Assembly (NCBI RefSeq): GCF_003992595.1
Contig: NZ_RZNA01000045.1
Location: 70,992 to 134,991 of the forward strand
Direction of reading: 5' to 3'
Length of the DNA: 64,000 bases
From: Flagellimonas oceanensis
GTDB taxonomy: Bacteria; Bacteroidota; Bacteroidia; Flavobacteriales; Flavobacteriaceae
Shown here: one piece after another, positions 53,618-63,078 of the stretch
Layout of the letters: each line of letters begins with the position of its first letter
How positions within the stretch are numbered: position 1 is the stretch's first letter
Notes under the pieces: generated by a model
Databases searched by the model: none
Told to the model about the DNA's origin: nothing
The model's input: only the letters and a program-made list of their open reading frames with translations
Position numbers and translations under genes: made by a program

Positions 53618-54418
53618 TCAATTGATACAGGGAAGCGGATTCGGCCCGAATGGACCCAATACCTCGCCGTCCGGAGTCTCAATAGTATAAACATGTTCTT
53701 CTTCGTAGGACCCACTGGTATATGAGATTACCAGAGAACCTGTTCCTTCTGGCACATCCACATTGAACGTAGCTGCATCCCCGGCAGTAAAGGTGTAGTC
53801 TGTGGGCACACCATCAATTTCGAAGGTAACAAAGGCCCCGTCCCAACCATCACCGTAGAGATCCTGCATGTCTATAACCCAAGTTCCGGGCACGGTAGTT
53901 CCCGAGATAGGTGAACACTTGACCAGAATAATAAAATTAAAGGCCTGTAATTGCTCGGGTTGTCCTGTTATGGTGGCACTATAGTTTTCAACAGTGGTCA
54001 CTGTACCATCAACTCCAGTGGATTGTCCCAAGAATCTGATAAAGTCTCCTCCAGAGATATCATCCACAGTTATGCCCAAGGCACCTGCTATATCGGTATA
54101 AGGAATGGAAATGTCACTTGGAAATTCTGTTATGGTTGTTAATGGTACGGTATCGGTGGAAACCCCACCAGATTCCAAGGTTACACCTAGTTCCCAGGAT
54201 GCGACATTGTCGCTAGCATCATCCACGGTTCCTATGAGACTGGAAGTGGCTAAATCGCCCTTGGCCACAATCATCTCCTCCAACAGGATCCTCACATAAG
54301 GAGCGGCTGAATCCTCCAATTCGAACACATTGAGCGGGTTTTTGTCATTGTCCTCACAGGCGGCAATAGCCAATGTAAGCAGGACAATGCCCAATATATA
54401 TTTTAAGTTACTTTTCAT
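53618..54418 (-). CDS. Lipoprotein of the second SusCD locus (hypothetical)
   Basis: Lipoprotein of 266 residues with lipobox IAAC (Cys21), followed by EDNDKNPLNVFELEDS. The first half (about 30-160) is a beta-rich region, and the C-terminal part contains DLYGDGWDGA, a Ca-binding-like DxYGDGW motif common in secreted Bacteroidota proteins, inside a beta-sandwich ending LGPFGPNPLPC. It lies 23 bp after susD, in the position of a surface-binding or accessory lipoprotein. The ligand is unknown. Confidence 0.72.
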   Translation of the reverse strand: MKSNLKYILGIVLLTLAIAACEDNDKNPLNVFELEDSAAPYVRILLEEMIVAKGDLATSSLIGTVDDASDNVASWELGVTLESGGVSTDTVPLTTITEFPSDISIPYTDIAGALGITVDDISGGDFIRFLGQSTGVDGTVTTVENYSATITGQPEQLQAFNFIILVKCSPISGTTVPGTWVIDMQDLYGDGWDGAFVTFEIDGVPTDYTFTAGDAATFNVDVPEGTGSLVISYTSGSYEEEHVYTIETPDGEVLGPFGPNPLPCIN

Positions 54419-54441
54419 CTGTATTTGTTTTTATGGTTTAA

Positions 54442-56157
54442 TCAATCAACGAATCCGTCAGGGTTGGTATCCCAGAACACCGGGGTGCTCGGAGCACTTT
54501 TTTGTGTTATGTTCGTATTGCTGTCCGCTGCAGTCTGCGAATACCACATTGACCTTAGGAACGGTCCTGGATCATTGGTGGTAAACGCAGGGGTGAGGTT
54601 ATCGGGTTGACCTGTTCTACGGTAGGTATTGTACGCTTCGATTCCGTTGCACCACAAGGCTATGAAGTATTGCTCCACGATTATGCGAAGTTTGTCGGTA
54701 TTGTCTCCCGTATCATAACTGGTCAAGATTTCCGCCACATGATTGTCGATAGCCGTTGAGGTTGCTTCATATCCGGTGCCACTTGCCAGGGGCGCCCCAA
54801 AATCAACTACGGTGTTTATTGATTGTCTGATTCCCGTTTCGAGATAGTCCCGGGCATTTCCGGTGGTATTCAAGGTCAATGCTGCTTCGGCCAACATAAA
54901 ATAGGTGTAGGATGACATCAAAATAGGGGAGATGCCCGCACCTACGTATCCTTCATTGATAGCTCCAGAACCTGATACATTCCTAAAGGAATTATCGTCA
55001 AAAGGACCTCCTACGGGATAAGTACCGTGTAATGTCCTAAATGCATCATCTGGGGGAATACCGTCATCATCCAAATGGTTTCTTCCCCAATATCCGCTCA
55101 AACCGTTGGTTGCGGGAACCAGGCAATAGGGTTCGGATGAATCCCACCAAGCGGGCAAGGATATTTCGGTAACGCATTCCTTGGTAACCACATCAGCTCC
55201 TGAAAAATCTTCCTGTTGCCTATAGAAATAGTACCGAATTCTTGGGTCAGGCTCACTATACTGATTGGCCATCAAGTTCATGTAATAGTTACAGGTGTAA
55301 AAATCTGAACTAGGCCCAGCACCGTCGTAGTTGGCATCAAAATAAGGATGTCTACTATCCGGGGAGGCGTTGTTGGTGCCCCACTGAAAGAAGAAATCAT
55401 CCGAAGCATCCAAAATCAACTGGTTTCCGTTGATCAACTCGTTGATGCGAGAAGTGGATACCGATGCCCCAAAACCCTCTGCGCTGGCCAAACGTGTTTG
55501 TAGGTAAAGCTTCAAACGCATGGTGTTGGCCACTTTTCTCCATTGGCCTTCATTGCCATCGTAAAAAAGATCATTGGATGGCAGTACGGTTTCATCCTTG
55601 TTCAAATTGGCTATGGCATCGACCAAAAGCTGATCTGCCGCTTGATAAATGGAGGCTCCCGAATCCACAGAGGGATTGAGTATTCCCTCCCCTCCCAAGG
55701 CCGCTTCGGAATAAGGGACATCTCCGAAGAAATCCACCATGGACATCATAATATAGGCTTCCAAAATCTGACCTATGGCAATATGAGTGAATTGACCCGC
55801 TTCTTCCGCCAGAGGGTTCATGGTTCTGATATCGATCAATGCCCTGGCATAAACATTGTCCCAGACCCTGTCAAAGTCGGAAGGATCATAACTTTCACGA
55901 TAGGTTGGGCCGAAACCGTGCTGGATTCTTACGGGTTCCATTCCAAATTGGCTAAGGCCATTTTCGGCACGACCTTCTTCGCCGGAATGGATTTGCGCTG
56001 TCATCAACTGTATTTGATTCAGAAAGAAATCAACACTCGCCTGCGACGGGTTCAGTGCGTTGGGGCTTTCCACAACATCCAAGGATGTGGTCTCACAGCC
56101 CAACATAACTGTCAGTGCAGCGATTACAAGACTTAGTATATTTGATATTTTTTTCAT
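54442..56157 (-). CDS. SusD/RagB-family lipoprotein (SusD-like_2 type)
   Basis: Binding partner of the adjacent SusC-type transporter, 571 residues. Lipobox MLGC (Cys21) follows LVIAALTV. Helical-repeat hallmarks include VDFFLNQIQLMTAQI, VWDNVYARALIDIRTMNPLA, IGQILEAYIMMSMVDFFGDV and WRKVANTMRLKLYLQTRLA; the C-terminus has FIALWCNGIEAYNTYRRTG. These match the SusD-like_2 branch often found with protein- or peptide-type SusC systems, so the substrate need not be a glycan. It lies 30 bp after susC. Confidence 0.9.
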   Translation of the reverse strand: MKKISNILSLVIAALTVMLGCETTSLDVVESPNALNPSQASVDFFLNQIQLMTAQIHSGEEGRAENGLSQFGMEPVRIQHGFGPTYRESYDPSDFDRVWDNVYARALIDIRTMNPLAEEAGQFTHIAIGQILEAYIMMSMVDFFGDVPYSEAALGGEGILNPSVDSGASIYQAADQLLVDAIANLNKDETVLPSNDLFYDGNEGQWRKVANTMRLKLYLQTRLASAEGFGASVSTSRINELINGNQLILDASDDFFFQWGTNNASPDSRHPYFDANYDGAGPSSDFYTCNYYMNLMANQYSEPDPRIRYYFYRQQEDFSGADVVTKECVTEISLPAWWDSSEPYCLVPATNGLSGYWGRNHLDDDGIPPDDAFRTLHGTYPVGGPFDDNSFRNVSGSGAINEGYVGAGISPILMSSYTYFMLAEAALTLNTTGNARDYLETGIRQSINTVVDFGAPLASGTGYEATSTAIDNHVAEILTSYDTGDNTDKLRIIVEQYFIALWCNGIEAYNTYRRTGQPDNLTPAFTTNDPGPFLRSMWYSQTAADSNTNITQKSAPSTPVFWDTNPDGFVD

Positions 56158-56187
56158 AATATATTTTTTGATTCTAGTTAGCTGCTT

Positions 56188-59100
56188 TTAAAAAGATGCT
56201 CTTACGGTAAGTCCATACCTTCTGGTGGATGGGCCTGTGAAGAAATCAATTCCTTGCCCGTTTCCGACTCCTGTACTGGAGGAGTTGGTATCGTAACGTA
56301 CATCATCGGGGAAGTTCACTGCTTTGTACCACAGGTTGGAACCAGATAGTGTTAGTGATAAGCTTCCAAAGGGTGTTTTCTCCAACATTTTCTTTGGAAT
56401 GGAATATCCTAAAGAAGCTTCCTGCAAACGGATGGTCGTACCATCAAACACATTCACTTCGTTGATGTTTCCACCAAAAAAGGTGTTGAATCCGAACTCG
56501 GTGGATGAAATGGCCACATTGTTTGGTGTGCCATCTGCAAATACTCCGGGTAAAATGTAGTTGGATTCCCTGTGGATAGGGTCATCGGCATCAACCACTC
56601 CACGGCCAATCAAACCTGCCGTGGTTACCGAGTACACATCGCCTCCATGGCGATACTGCAGATTAGCGGATAGGGTAAAGTTTTTGAATGTGATGGTAGG
56701 AATCAATGCAGAGGTCCAATCAGGGTTTGGATCACCGATTTCGGTAATGTTATTGTCCACCAAGTAACGACCATTTGGACCTACAACTTTGTTTCCATTG
56801 TCATCTCTAAGGATGGTGCTGCCCAACAATACACCAAAGGGCCGTCCTTCCACAGCGTAGTTTGCCGCTTCGCCCGACACCGCAAATGTCAAAAGAATAT
56901 TATTGGTGCCTTCCGCCAAATCGGTTACCGTAGTTTCACTTGCAGTGAAATTTCCAGCGATGTTAAAGCCGATACCGGCTTCACTTTCCCTGAAAATGTT
57001 CAGATTGTAATCAGCTTCGATACCTTTGGTCTCTACTTCACCAATGTTCACAAAAGTAGAGCGGAAGCCTGTGGAGCTATCCAAGGTACGGTTGGTAATC
57101 AGGTCTGTTGTGGATTTTTGATACAGACTTACATTGAAGTTAAGTCGGTTGTTGAACAATCGGGTATCCAAACCAACTTCCAATTCCTGTACTCTTTCTG
57201 GGGATAGGTCTCGGTTACCGAGTACATCTGATACCGTATTGCCCGACACTACATTACCATTGAAGTCCACAAAGGTCCTTGCGCCCAATGAAAGCACATC
57301 CCTTGTATTGAAAGGGGTTGGGAATCCTGCGGAGGATCCATAACCTAATCTCAGTTTTGCATAATTGAGAACATTGCCCTGTAATGCAGGGAATGCTGTT
57401 GTAGGGATGAAGGATAAACTGGCCCCAGGGTAGAACAGGGAATTGTTCTCCCTTTCCAAAGTAGAGGACCAATCATTTCTTCCCACGACATTAAGGTATA
57501 GTAGGTCCTTATAAGAAAGGGTGGCATCCAGATAAATCCCGACCAGGTTTTCCTCGAAATTTTGGTTGAGGTCAATTCCCGAGAAGGAATTGATGGATGA
57601 TGGCGTAGTAAAGTTAAAGTGTTCCAGTACACCAAAGACCAATTGGCCTTGACTTTCAATACCATCTTGAGCGTAAGTGTCCCTACGACTGTTTGCTCCC
57701 AAAGTGGCCGTGAGATTCAGATCGTCAGATAGATTTTTATCGGCACTTAGAATCAAGTCATGGTTCCAAATGGAGTTTCGAACTGAGGTTGTCCTCAAAA
57801 TACCCAAGGTGGGTCCATCGATACCTCCCCTGTTCTGTCCGTAGGAGTTTAACTCGGTATAGGTGTCCAGACCGACACGGTAGGTAAGGTTCATCCAATC
57901 GTTAATGGCATAGCTCATGGAAACATTTCCTGTGAATCGGTCGGTTTCCTGAGCGGTTTTTGAATTGGCCACGGTCCAATACGGGTTTTGGATATCGTTG
58001 CTCGAACGATAGTAAAGGCTTCTACCATCGGCTGCTTGATAAGGGATATTGGATAAATCCACATTTCTTGGTGTGTAAAGAACGTCCCCGAAAATGGCAG
58101 AACCGTTAAAAGCGGCACCACTACCAGTACTTACGGCGTTTGGAGGGGATTTATATCCTGTTCTTGCAAAATTAAAGACCCCTGATACAGTAAAGTTGTT
58201 GGATAAAGAGGCATTTCCCCCCAAACTGAAGTTGTTTCGCATCAATCTGTTGCCAGGGGTAACACCAATATCTTCGGTACGTCCATAATTGGCATTGAAG
58301 TTCACTTTTTCGGACCCTCCCCGAACGTTGATAGAGGTGCTGTATACATATCCGGTTCTAAAAAACTCTTCTACGCCATTATAGGGTTTGTACGGATATT
58401 CAAAATTTAATAGGTCTTCGTATCCTGTAATCAACGTTGGGTCTGCAATATAGTTGAAAGGATGTTGTGTAAGTGCCACTCCATTGGGACCGGTACGTAT
58501 GAATTGTGGTGCCGTTGTTATGCCATCGTCATCGGTACGGTCGAACCGTGGCCCCCAATTACTGAAGAAAAAGCCGAATCCTTGATGGAACCCACTTCCG
58601 TAATTATCCTGATATTTTGGGAGTACCGCATTTGACATAAATACGGATTGCGTAACGGATACTTCGGTTTTGGATGGCGTATCGCCAGTGGCGGCACCTT
58701 TGGTGGTAATCAATATTACCCCGTTTCGTCCACGGTTACCATAAAGTACCGTTGCGCTCAATCCTTTCAATACACTTACACTTTCTATGTTGTTTGGGTC
58801 AAGATCCAAAAAACGACTGGACTCCGTGTTCCCATCCAAAAAGTTGGTCTGTGTATTTGTTCCTGAATCAAAAGGGATGCCATCCACAATAAACAAGGGT
58901 TGGTTGGATTGTGTCGCTGAGGTATATCCCCGAATAATGATGTTGGTTCCTGAACCGGACATCCCGTTGTTCGAGGTAATGTTCACACCGGCAACCTTAC
59001 CGTTCAATACACGGGCCACATCGGCTTCGGGCCTGGATTCCACTTTGTCGGATTCCACTGTGGTTACCGAGTATCCCAGAGAGCGTTTTTCCCTTACAAT

Positions 59101-59433
59101 ACCTTGTGCGGTTACCACTACTTCTTCCAATTGGGAAGCATCTTCCTGCATTTGCACGTTAATGGTGTTCGATGCACCGATACGTATTTCTTGTGTTCTT
59201 TGCCCCAAATAGGAAAATACGAGTACATCTCCCTCATTGGCTTCAATGACGTAGTTGCCATCAAAATCGGATTGCGTACCTCTTACAGTACCCTGCACCA
59301 CAATGTTCACGCCGGGCAAGGGCACCCCGTCTTGGTCGGTAACCGTTCCGGTGACCGTTTTTTGTTGAGCATGGGCAAATACTATCGATAGACACATTGC
59401 CACCAGTGCTCCAAACAGTTTCTTTACTTTCAT
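56188..59433 (-). CDS. SusC/RagA-family TonB-dependent transporter (second locus)
   Basis: TonB-dependent importer of 1081 residues. Signal peptide about 1-22 (ending AHAQQ); carboxypeptidase-D-like domain (TVTGTVTDQDGVPLPGVNIV); TonB-box-like LEEVVVTAQGIVREKRSLG; plug with RVLNGKVAGVNITSNNGMSG and VLKGLSATVLYGNRGRNGVI; long barrel ending RRYGLTVRASF. No glycosidase lies in the operon, so the substrate cannot be inferred. A good promoter lies 83 bp upstream. Confidence 0.94.
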   Translation of the reverse strand: MKVKKLFGALVAMCLSIVFAHAQQKTVTGTVTDQDGVPLPGVNIVVQGTVRGTQSDFDGNYVIEANEGDVLVFSYLGQRTQEIRIGASNTINVQMQEDASQLEEVVVTAQGIVREKRSLGYSVTTVESDKVESRPEADVARVLNGKVAGVNITSNNGMSGSGTNIIIRGYTSATQSNQPLFIVDGIPFDSGTNTQTNFLDGNTESSRFLDLDPNNIESVSVLKGLSATVLYGNRGRNGVILITTKGAATGDTPSKTEVSVTQSVFMSNAVLPKYQDNYGSGFHQGFGFFFSNWGPRFDRTDDDGITTAPQFIRTGPNGVALTQHPFNYIADPTLITGYEDLLNFEYPYKPYNGVEEFFRTGYVYSTSINVRGGSEKVNFNANYGRTEDIGVTPGNRLMRNNFSLGGNASLSNNFTVSGVFNFARTGYKSPPNAVSTGSGAAFNGSAIFGDVLYTPRNVDLSNIPYQAADGRSLYYRSSNDIQNPYWTVANSKTAQETDRFTGNVSMSYAINDWMNLTYRVGLDTYTELNSYGQNRGGIDGPTLGILRTTSVRNSIWNHDLILSADKNLSDDLNLTATLGANSRRDTYAQDGIESQGQLVFGVLEHFNFTTPSSINSFSGIDLNQNFEENLVGIYLDATLSYKDLLYLNVVGRNDWSSTLERENNSLFYPGASLSFIPTTAFPALQGNVLNYAKLRLGYGSSAGFPTPFNTRDVLSLGARTFVDFNGNVVSGNTVSDVLGNRDLSPERVQELEVGLDTRLFNNRLNFNVSLYQKSTTDLITNRTLDSSTGFRSTFVNIGEVETKGIEADYNLNIFRESEAGIGFNIAGNFTASETTVTDLAEGTNNILLTFAVSGEAANYAVEGRPFGVLLGSTILRDDNGNKVVGPNGRYLVDNNITEIGDPNPDWTSALIPTITFKNFTLSANLQYRHGGDVYSVTTAGLIGRGVVDADDPIHRESNYILPGVFADGTPNNVAISSTEFGFNTFFGGNINEVNVFDGTTIRLQEASLGYSIPKKMLEKTPFGSLSLTLSGSNLWYKAVNFPDDVRYDTNSSSTGVGNGQGIDFFTGPSTRRYGLTVRASF

Positions 59434-59515
59434 ACGAATACAGTTTTGTTAGTAATTTGAAATGAGTTAGAGCAACTGAGAAAGGTGGACGGCGCTAGGA
59501 AGATGATAGCTAATT

Positions 59516-59548
59516 CAAACATACTTCTGGGAAGTGAACAAAACTCAA
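59516..59548 (-). promoter_or_regulatory. Promoter of the second SusCD locus
   Basis: Minus strand: TTG (59548-59546), 22-bp spacer, TATGTTTG (59523-59516), exact TAnnTTTG. It leaves a leader of about 75 nt before the transporter start. The rest of the 59434-59803 gap holds no supported gene, only the terminator at its right end. Confidence 0.6.
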
Positions 59549-59740
59549 TGGATTTGGTCTTTTAAGAAGTAGAACCTCTCACCGTCCTACCTTTACAATT
59601 GCATAACAAATCAACCTATAAGCATGGCGGGTCAGGTACTTTTTAAACGGCAAGAACCTCAAATAAAGGGATGCCCAAAGGGAAGTACTGTTTTTAACAT
59701 ATCGTGACGGAAATGATAATTTTTTGATAATGGCAGATAA

Positions 59741-59768
59741 AAAAACCTCCTGGACTCCAGGAGGTTTT
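59741..59768 (-). terminator. Terminator after the short AraC gene
   Basis: Stem AAAACCTCCTGG / CCAGGAGGTTTT (12 bp, loop of 3) with a T-run after it on the minus strand. It lies 36 bp after the AraC stop. Confidence 0.88.
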
Positions 59769-59803
59769 CGCGAGAATAGCTCTAAACGATTCAATGGGTA
59801 CTG

Positions 59804-60286
59804 CTATGCCATGCGTATTTCGTGTTGCCTGTCGAAACCGGTATTTGCAGCAGTTCGATAATCGTTGGGGCTAAGCCCGGTAATTTTCTTGAAGGCACTG
59901 TAAAAGCTGTTTTTGCTATTGAACCCAACTTCATACATAATGGCCTTCACACTCAATGTGGAGTCAGATAACAAAAGATGTGTGGCCTCTTTTATCCTGT
60001 GCTCGTTCAAAAAAGAATAAAAGTTTTTGGAGAAATAAGTGTTGATCACTTGAGAAACCTTGTACCTATTGTCATCGATATGGTCTGAAAGACTATCAAG
60101 ACAGATAGTGTTGTTCCTGTAGATCTTATCCTCCTCAAAAGCTTTTTTGATTTTGCTCCGAATAGTTAAGGCCTCTTCTTCCGTTAATCCGGACTTCTTG
60201 TACTTTTCATGACTGTTCAGGGGGCGGGCTGTCCGGTTCTCCTGCCCCATGTACTTAAAAACGATTTGTTTTAGTAGCCGTTTCAT
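59804..60286 (-). CDS. Short AraC-family regulator lacking a sensor domain
   Basis: Regulator of 160 residues made of little more than an AraC HTH domain: LDSLSDHIDDNRYKVSQVIN (first HTH) and AIMYEVGFNSKNSFYSAFKK plus ITGLSPNDYR (second HTH). The stretch HEKYKKSGLTEEEA just before it matches the start of the cytosolic part of the neighbouring 506-residue membrane regulator (KYVKSGLTDSLS), so it resembles a paralogue that lost its membrane half. ATG 60286 (MKRLLKQ) is preferred over a GTG ten codons upstream. It follows that neighbour on the same strand and is likely co-transcribed. Confidence 0.78.
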   Translation of the reverse strand: MKRLLKQIVFKYMGQENRTARPLNSHEKYKKSGLTEEEALTIRSKIKKAFEEDKIYRNNTICLDSLSDHIDDNRYKVSQVINTYFSKNFYSFLNEHRIKEATHLLLSDSTLSVKAIMYEVGFNSKNSFYSAFKKITGLSPNDYRTAANTGFDRQHEIRMA

Positions 60287-60361
60287 AGTGATTGATGATT
60301 TTTGATTGATGACCACTAGTTAGCTATAAAACCCAGGTTTTTGGGTGTTCCCGATAAGAAT

Positions 60362-61882
60362 TTACCCTTGGTTCAGATGGTTGAGGTATTGGCTGGGGGT
60401 AAGATGGGTGTCCTTTTTGAAGGCTTTGTTGAAAGAGACCTTATTGTTGTAACCTACCTCGTAGGCAATATCGATAATGTTCAGCTCATTTTCTTTTTCC
60501 AAAAGTTCTTTGGCTTCTTGAATACGGTGCGAATTGACAAACTCTCTAAAGCTCATGTTGAAGTGTTCATTGATGAGTTGGGATGCATTGTGCCGAGTGG
60601 TATCCAATTTTTCCGCGACCATGTCTAAATTAATGTCACTTTTCCGGTATAATTTTTCTTTTTGAAAAAGGTCGGTCAAGTCTTTCTTCAGCTCTTGGGA
60701 CAAGCTATCCGTTAATCCGGATTTCACGTATTTTGGGAACAATCGATTCGTATAGGCATAGCGTCCACTGAACACATCGGGTTGTACATTGGCGGCATAT
60801 CCGACATACAACACCATGGCACTCATCAAAACAATGGGAGTGTAGAGTAATACGCCACTGTCCATACCTGCGATGAGTGAGGAACCATATATGATGTAGA
60901 ACACTACATAGCTGACATGAATCAAATAGATGTTTTTTTGCCAAACCTGAGTCTTTTTGCCCAAACCTGCTTTGTTCTTGGTCAAAATAGAATGGACAAA
61001 AAAGGCATAAACCCCTAGGGAAATTGTTTTCAGGGAAACAATCAATAATAATTTGGTCGAAGTCTCGGGATTAGGTCCTTCCTCCAACTGTTGCAACATT
61101 TGATTTACCTTGTAAGAACCTGAAAAACCATACACCGTGAGTATGAGGTATATGGTAAGAATCACAGTTGGTAAAAAGTGCCAAAGGTCTTTTTTGCTGA
61201 GGTCTGTTGATTTGGAGACTCGTTTAAAATAAAGGAAAAGCAAAGGGCCGTACAAAAGTGAGGACCAAGTGGTCATTAAGTAAGTATGTGGAAACTCAAA
61301 CACATAATTGGTCTGATCCACACATATATTTAGAATGAACAATGAATGAATGAAAACAAAAGCAGCTATGAGTATGCTGGCCTGTTTGTCAATTTTTTTG
61401 TTGATCAAAAGTAGAAAGGAGACATAGAATCCAATCAGGGAGACAAAAAAGTAAAAAACCGACCAAAGAGTGATTTTAGGTAATACAGAGCCTGATAATT
61501 TACTGAAATTCGTATCATTTCGGATGCCGTCAAAATCTTCATGCAAAAGAAAAGTGGGTTGAAAATCTATTTTAAAATAATCGTAAATGTAGGCAACGGA
61601 TTCCTCTGGAGCGTCCAAAGCTGCTTCACTGAGTGCCAGCTTTTTTAAAATGTGGATTTTTTCTTCTTCATCGTTTACATCAAGGTTCTTTTTATATAGT
61701 GGTATTGCTTCTTCAAAACGATGAATATTGAAATAATAATCGGCCCAATCCAAAGAATCCTGAAAAGTTTCGGCAGTAGGCGCAGGAAAACCAGCATAAC
61801 CACTGTTGTTGGTAATGCCATAGGCAAACGCGAGGTTCAGCCATAGAAAGAGCAAGACAATATTGTTGGTAAATTGTCTCAT
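60362..61882 (-). CDS. Membrane-bound AraC-type regulator
   Basis: Regulator of 506 residues combining a signal sequence (about 1-20), a periplasmic TPR-like part (about 25-125; WADYYFNIHRFEEAIPLYKK), seven or eight TM helices (about 135-365) and a cytosolic AraC HTH (about 395-500; VAEKLDTTRHNASQLINEHF, IAYEVGYNNKVSFNKAFKKD). Signal perception and DNA binding are thus in one inner-membrane protein. It lies upstream of the second SusCD locus on the same strand, a plausible regulator of it; this is inferred from position only. Confidence 0.85.
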   Translation of the reverse strand: MRQFTNNIVLLFLWLNLAFAYGITNNSGYAGFPAPTAETFQDSLDWADYYFNIHRFEEAIPLYKKNLDVNDEEEKIHILKKLALSEAALDAPEESVAYIYDYFKIDFQPTFLLHEDFDGIRNDTNFSKLSGSVLPKITLWSVFYFFVSLIGFYVSFLLLINKKIDKQASILIAAFVFIHSLFILNICVDQTNYVFEFPHTYLMTTWSSLLYGPLLFLYFKRVSKSTDLSKKDLWHFLPTVILTIYLILTVYGFSGSYKVNQMLQQLEEGPNPETSTKLLLIVSLKTISLGVYAFFVHSILTKNKAGLGKKTQVWQKNIYLIHVSYVVFYIIYGSSLIAGMDSGVLLYTPIVLMSAMVLYVGYAANVQPDVFSGRYAYTNRLFPKYVKSGLTDSLSQELKKDLTDLFQKEKLYRKSDINLDMVAEKLDTTRHNASQLINEHFNMSFREFVNSHRIQEAKELLEKENELNIIDIAYEVGYNNKVSFNKAFKKDTHLTPSQYLNHLNQG

Positions 61883-62024
61883 TTTTGATTGATGATGAAT
61901 TAGGTCTTAACAATTTATGAATTTAAGCTGTTAAAATTGTTAACAAACTACTAAAGCAGGTAAGCCCCGATAAAAGTTTACCTTTTGTGAAGGCAGTGAA
62001 ATTGGGCTTTTGGGGATAAAGCAT

Positions 62025-62058
62025 AAAAAAAGCCGACAAAATCTTGTCGGCTTTTTTT
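62025..62058. terminator. Strong bidirectional terminator, orphaned
   Basis: Stem of 15 pairs (AAAAAAAGCCGACAA / TTGTCGGCTTTTTTT, loop AATC), including the outer A/T pairs. No gene reads into it: on + the next gene upstream faces away and on the minus strand nothing intact lies to the right before the integrase. It suits the end of a minus-strand RNA gene whose body has been displaced (next entry). Confidence 0.85.
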
Positions 62059-62059
62059 C

Positions 62060-62087
62060 GATTGAGTAGTAGCGGGGACTGTACTAC
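62060..62087 (-). other. Possible tRNA 3'-end remnant and att site
   Basis: The minus strand reads CAGTCCCCGCTACTACTC directly before the terminator. Its first 14 bases look like the acceptor-stem and T-stem 3' end of a Bacteroidota tRNA (CAGT-CCCCGC-TACTA). The sequence further into the element does not continue as a T-loop. This is what is expected where an element integrated into a tRNA 3' end and the displaced end plus terminator stayed on the chromosome side. The inverted repeat GTAGTA-N10-TACTAC (62066-62087) spans the junction. No intact tRNA can be folded here. Confidence 0.4.
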
Positions 62088-62110
62088 CACCTTGAACCTT
62101 TGGAAACCTA

Positions 62111-62202
62111 GATAAACTAATTGTTTATATTAAATATCAGTTTATCAATAAATTAAATAAAAATTTATTTCTACTCATTTCGATATATTTCTACAAGTTT
62201 CG
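62111..62202. repeat. AT-rich direct and inverted repeats before the integrase (possible arm sites)
   Basis: Direct repeats TATTTCTACnnnTTTCG at 62166-62182 and 62186-62202, spaced exactly 20 bp. An inverted repeat GATAAACT (62111-62118) / AGTTTATC (62139-62146) precedes them. The segment is very A+T-rich. Position between the proposed att core and the integrase gene is that of arm-type recombinase binding sites. Confidence 0.45.
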
Positions 62203-62228
62203 TAGATTTCGGGAAAATATCGGGATAA

Positions 62229-62987
62229 ATGGCCAATGTGAAATTAATAGTAAAAAGTACTAAAAACCCATCCGAAATATATGTAAGATTCTACAGGGGC
62301 AAAGAATTGGATATAACTTCTAAATCAGGGTTTTTAATCAACCCTAAGTTTTGGCATAAAAAAGGTTATGTGAAAAATATGGTTGAAAGCCAATCCTCTC
62401 GTTTCTTAAATGAGAAGCTACCGAGATTAAAGGAGCATATCATCAATACGTTTAACGAATCTTATAATCAAGGTAAGATAATTAATAAAAAGTGGTTGGA
62501 TTCAACTGTTATGAGTTTTCACTCTCAGCCTTTAAAAGATGAGGAGAATGAAAAATTTTACTTTACGCCCTTTTTTGAAGTTTTTGTGGATGACAAAGAG
62601 AAGGAGGTAAGTATAAAAACTGGGAAAAAGTTGTCAGATAGAACAATAAAAAAGTACAAAGGAACTCTGAATGTTGTTAAAGCATTCGAATCTGAGAGGG
62701 ACGTTAATTTAAGGTGGCGTGAGTTAGACAGTGAATTTCATAAGTTTTTTTTGGATTACATGACCAATGATTTACTATACAATAGAACCAATGCAAGTAA
62801 GCACCTTTCAATTATTAATCAGGTATGCTCCTATGCGAAATCAAAAGGGATTGAACTCAATCCGTATGCAGCCAATAATAAGTTTTCCTTGCCTAGGGAT
62901 AAAACTTATGACCCTTATTTGAACATTCAGGAAATAAAGAACATTAGTTCATTGGATTTCTCAGATAACCCAAGATTAGATAATGCA
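62229..62987 (+). pseudogene. Tyrosine recombinase/integrase, truncated by IS21
   Basis: About 253 residues of a phage-type site-specific integrase of the Bacteroidota kind. The N-terminal arm-binding region (VKLIVKSTKNPSEIYVRFYR) and SAM-like core-binding domain (SDRTIKKYKGTLNVVKAFES; NASKHLSIINQVCSYAKSKG) are present. The catalytic domain stops at its beginning (LNIQEIKNISSLDFSDNPRL, DNA), before any Arg-His-Arg-Tyr catalytic residue. Beyond 62987 the frame runs 12 codons into IS sequence and stops at 63026, so the protein cannot recombine. Base composition is more A+T-rich than the host genes, a sign of acquisition. Confidence 0.8.
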
Positions 62988-63078
62988 TGGATAGGGCGGT
63001 CAATGTATACCACCTGCGGCGGATGAAAGTGAGCAGTGCAAATCAAGTGCACGAGATCGACTCATTTTGGTGCTGAAG

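Noticed and set aside
53352..53621. 89-residue minus-strand frame in the gap before the MFS gene
   Set aside because: It would run through the terminator hairpin at 53561-53594, and no family features are seen; the gap is better read as terminator plus promoter.
55543..56136. Plus-strand open frame opposite the SusD-like gene
   Set aside because: Antisense to a coding SusD-type gene; no signal or domain in it.
62060..62160. Intact tRNA gene next to the orphan terminator
   Set aside because: Only about 14 bases resemble a tRNA 3' end; the upstream sequence is A+T-rich and cannot form D, anticodon and T arms.
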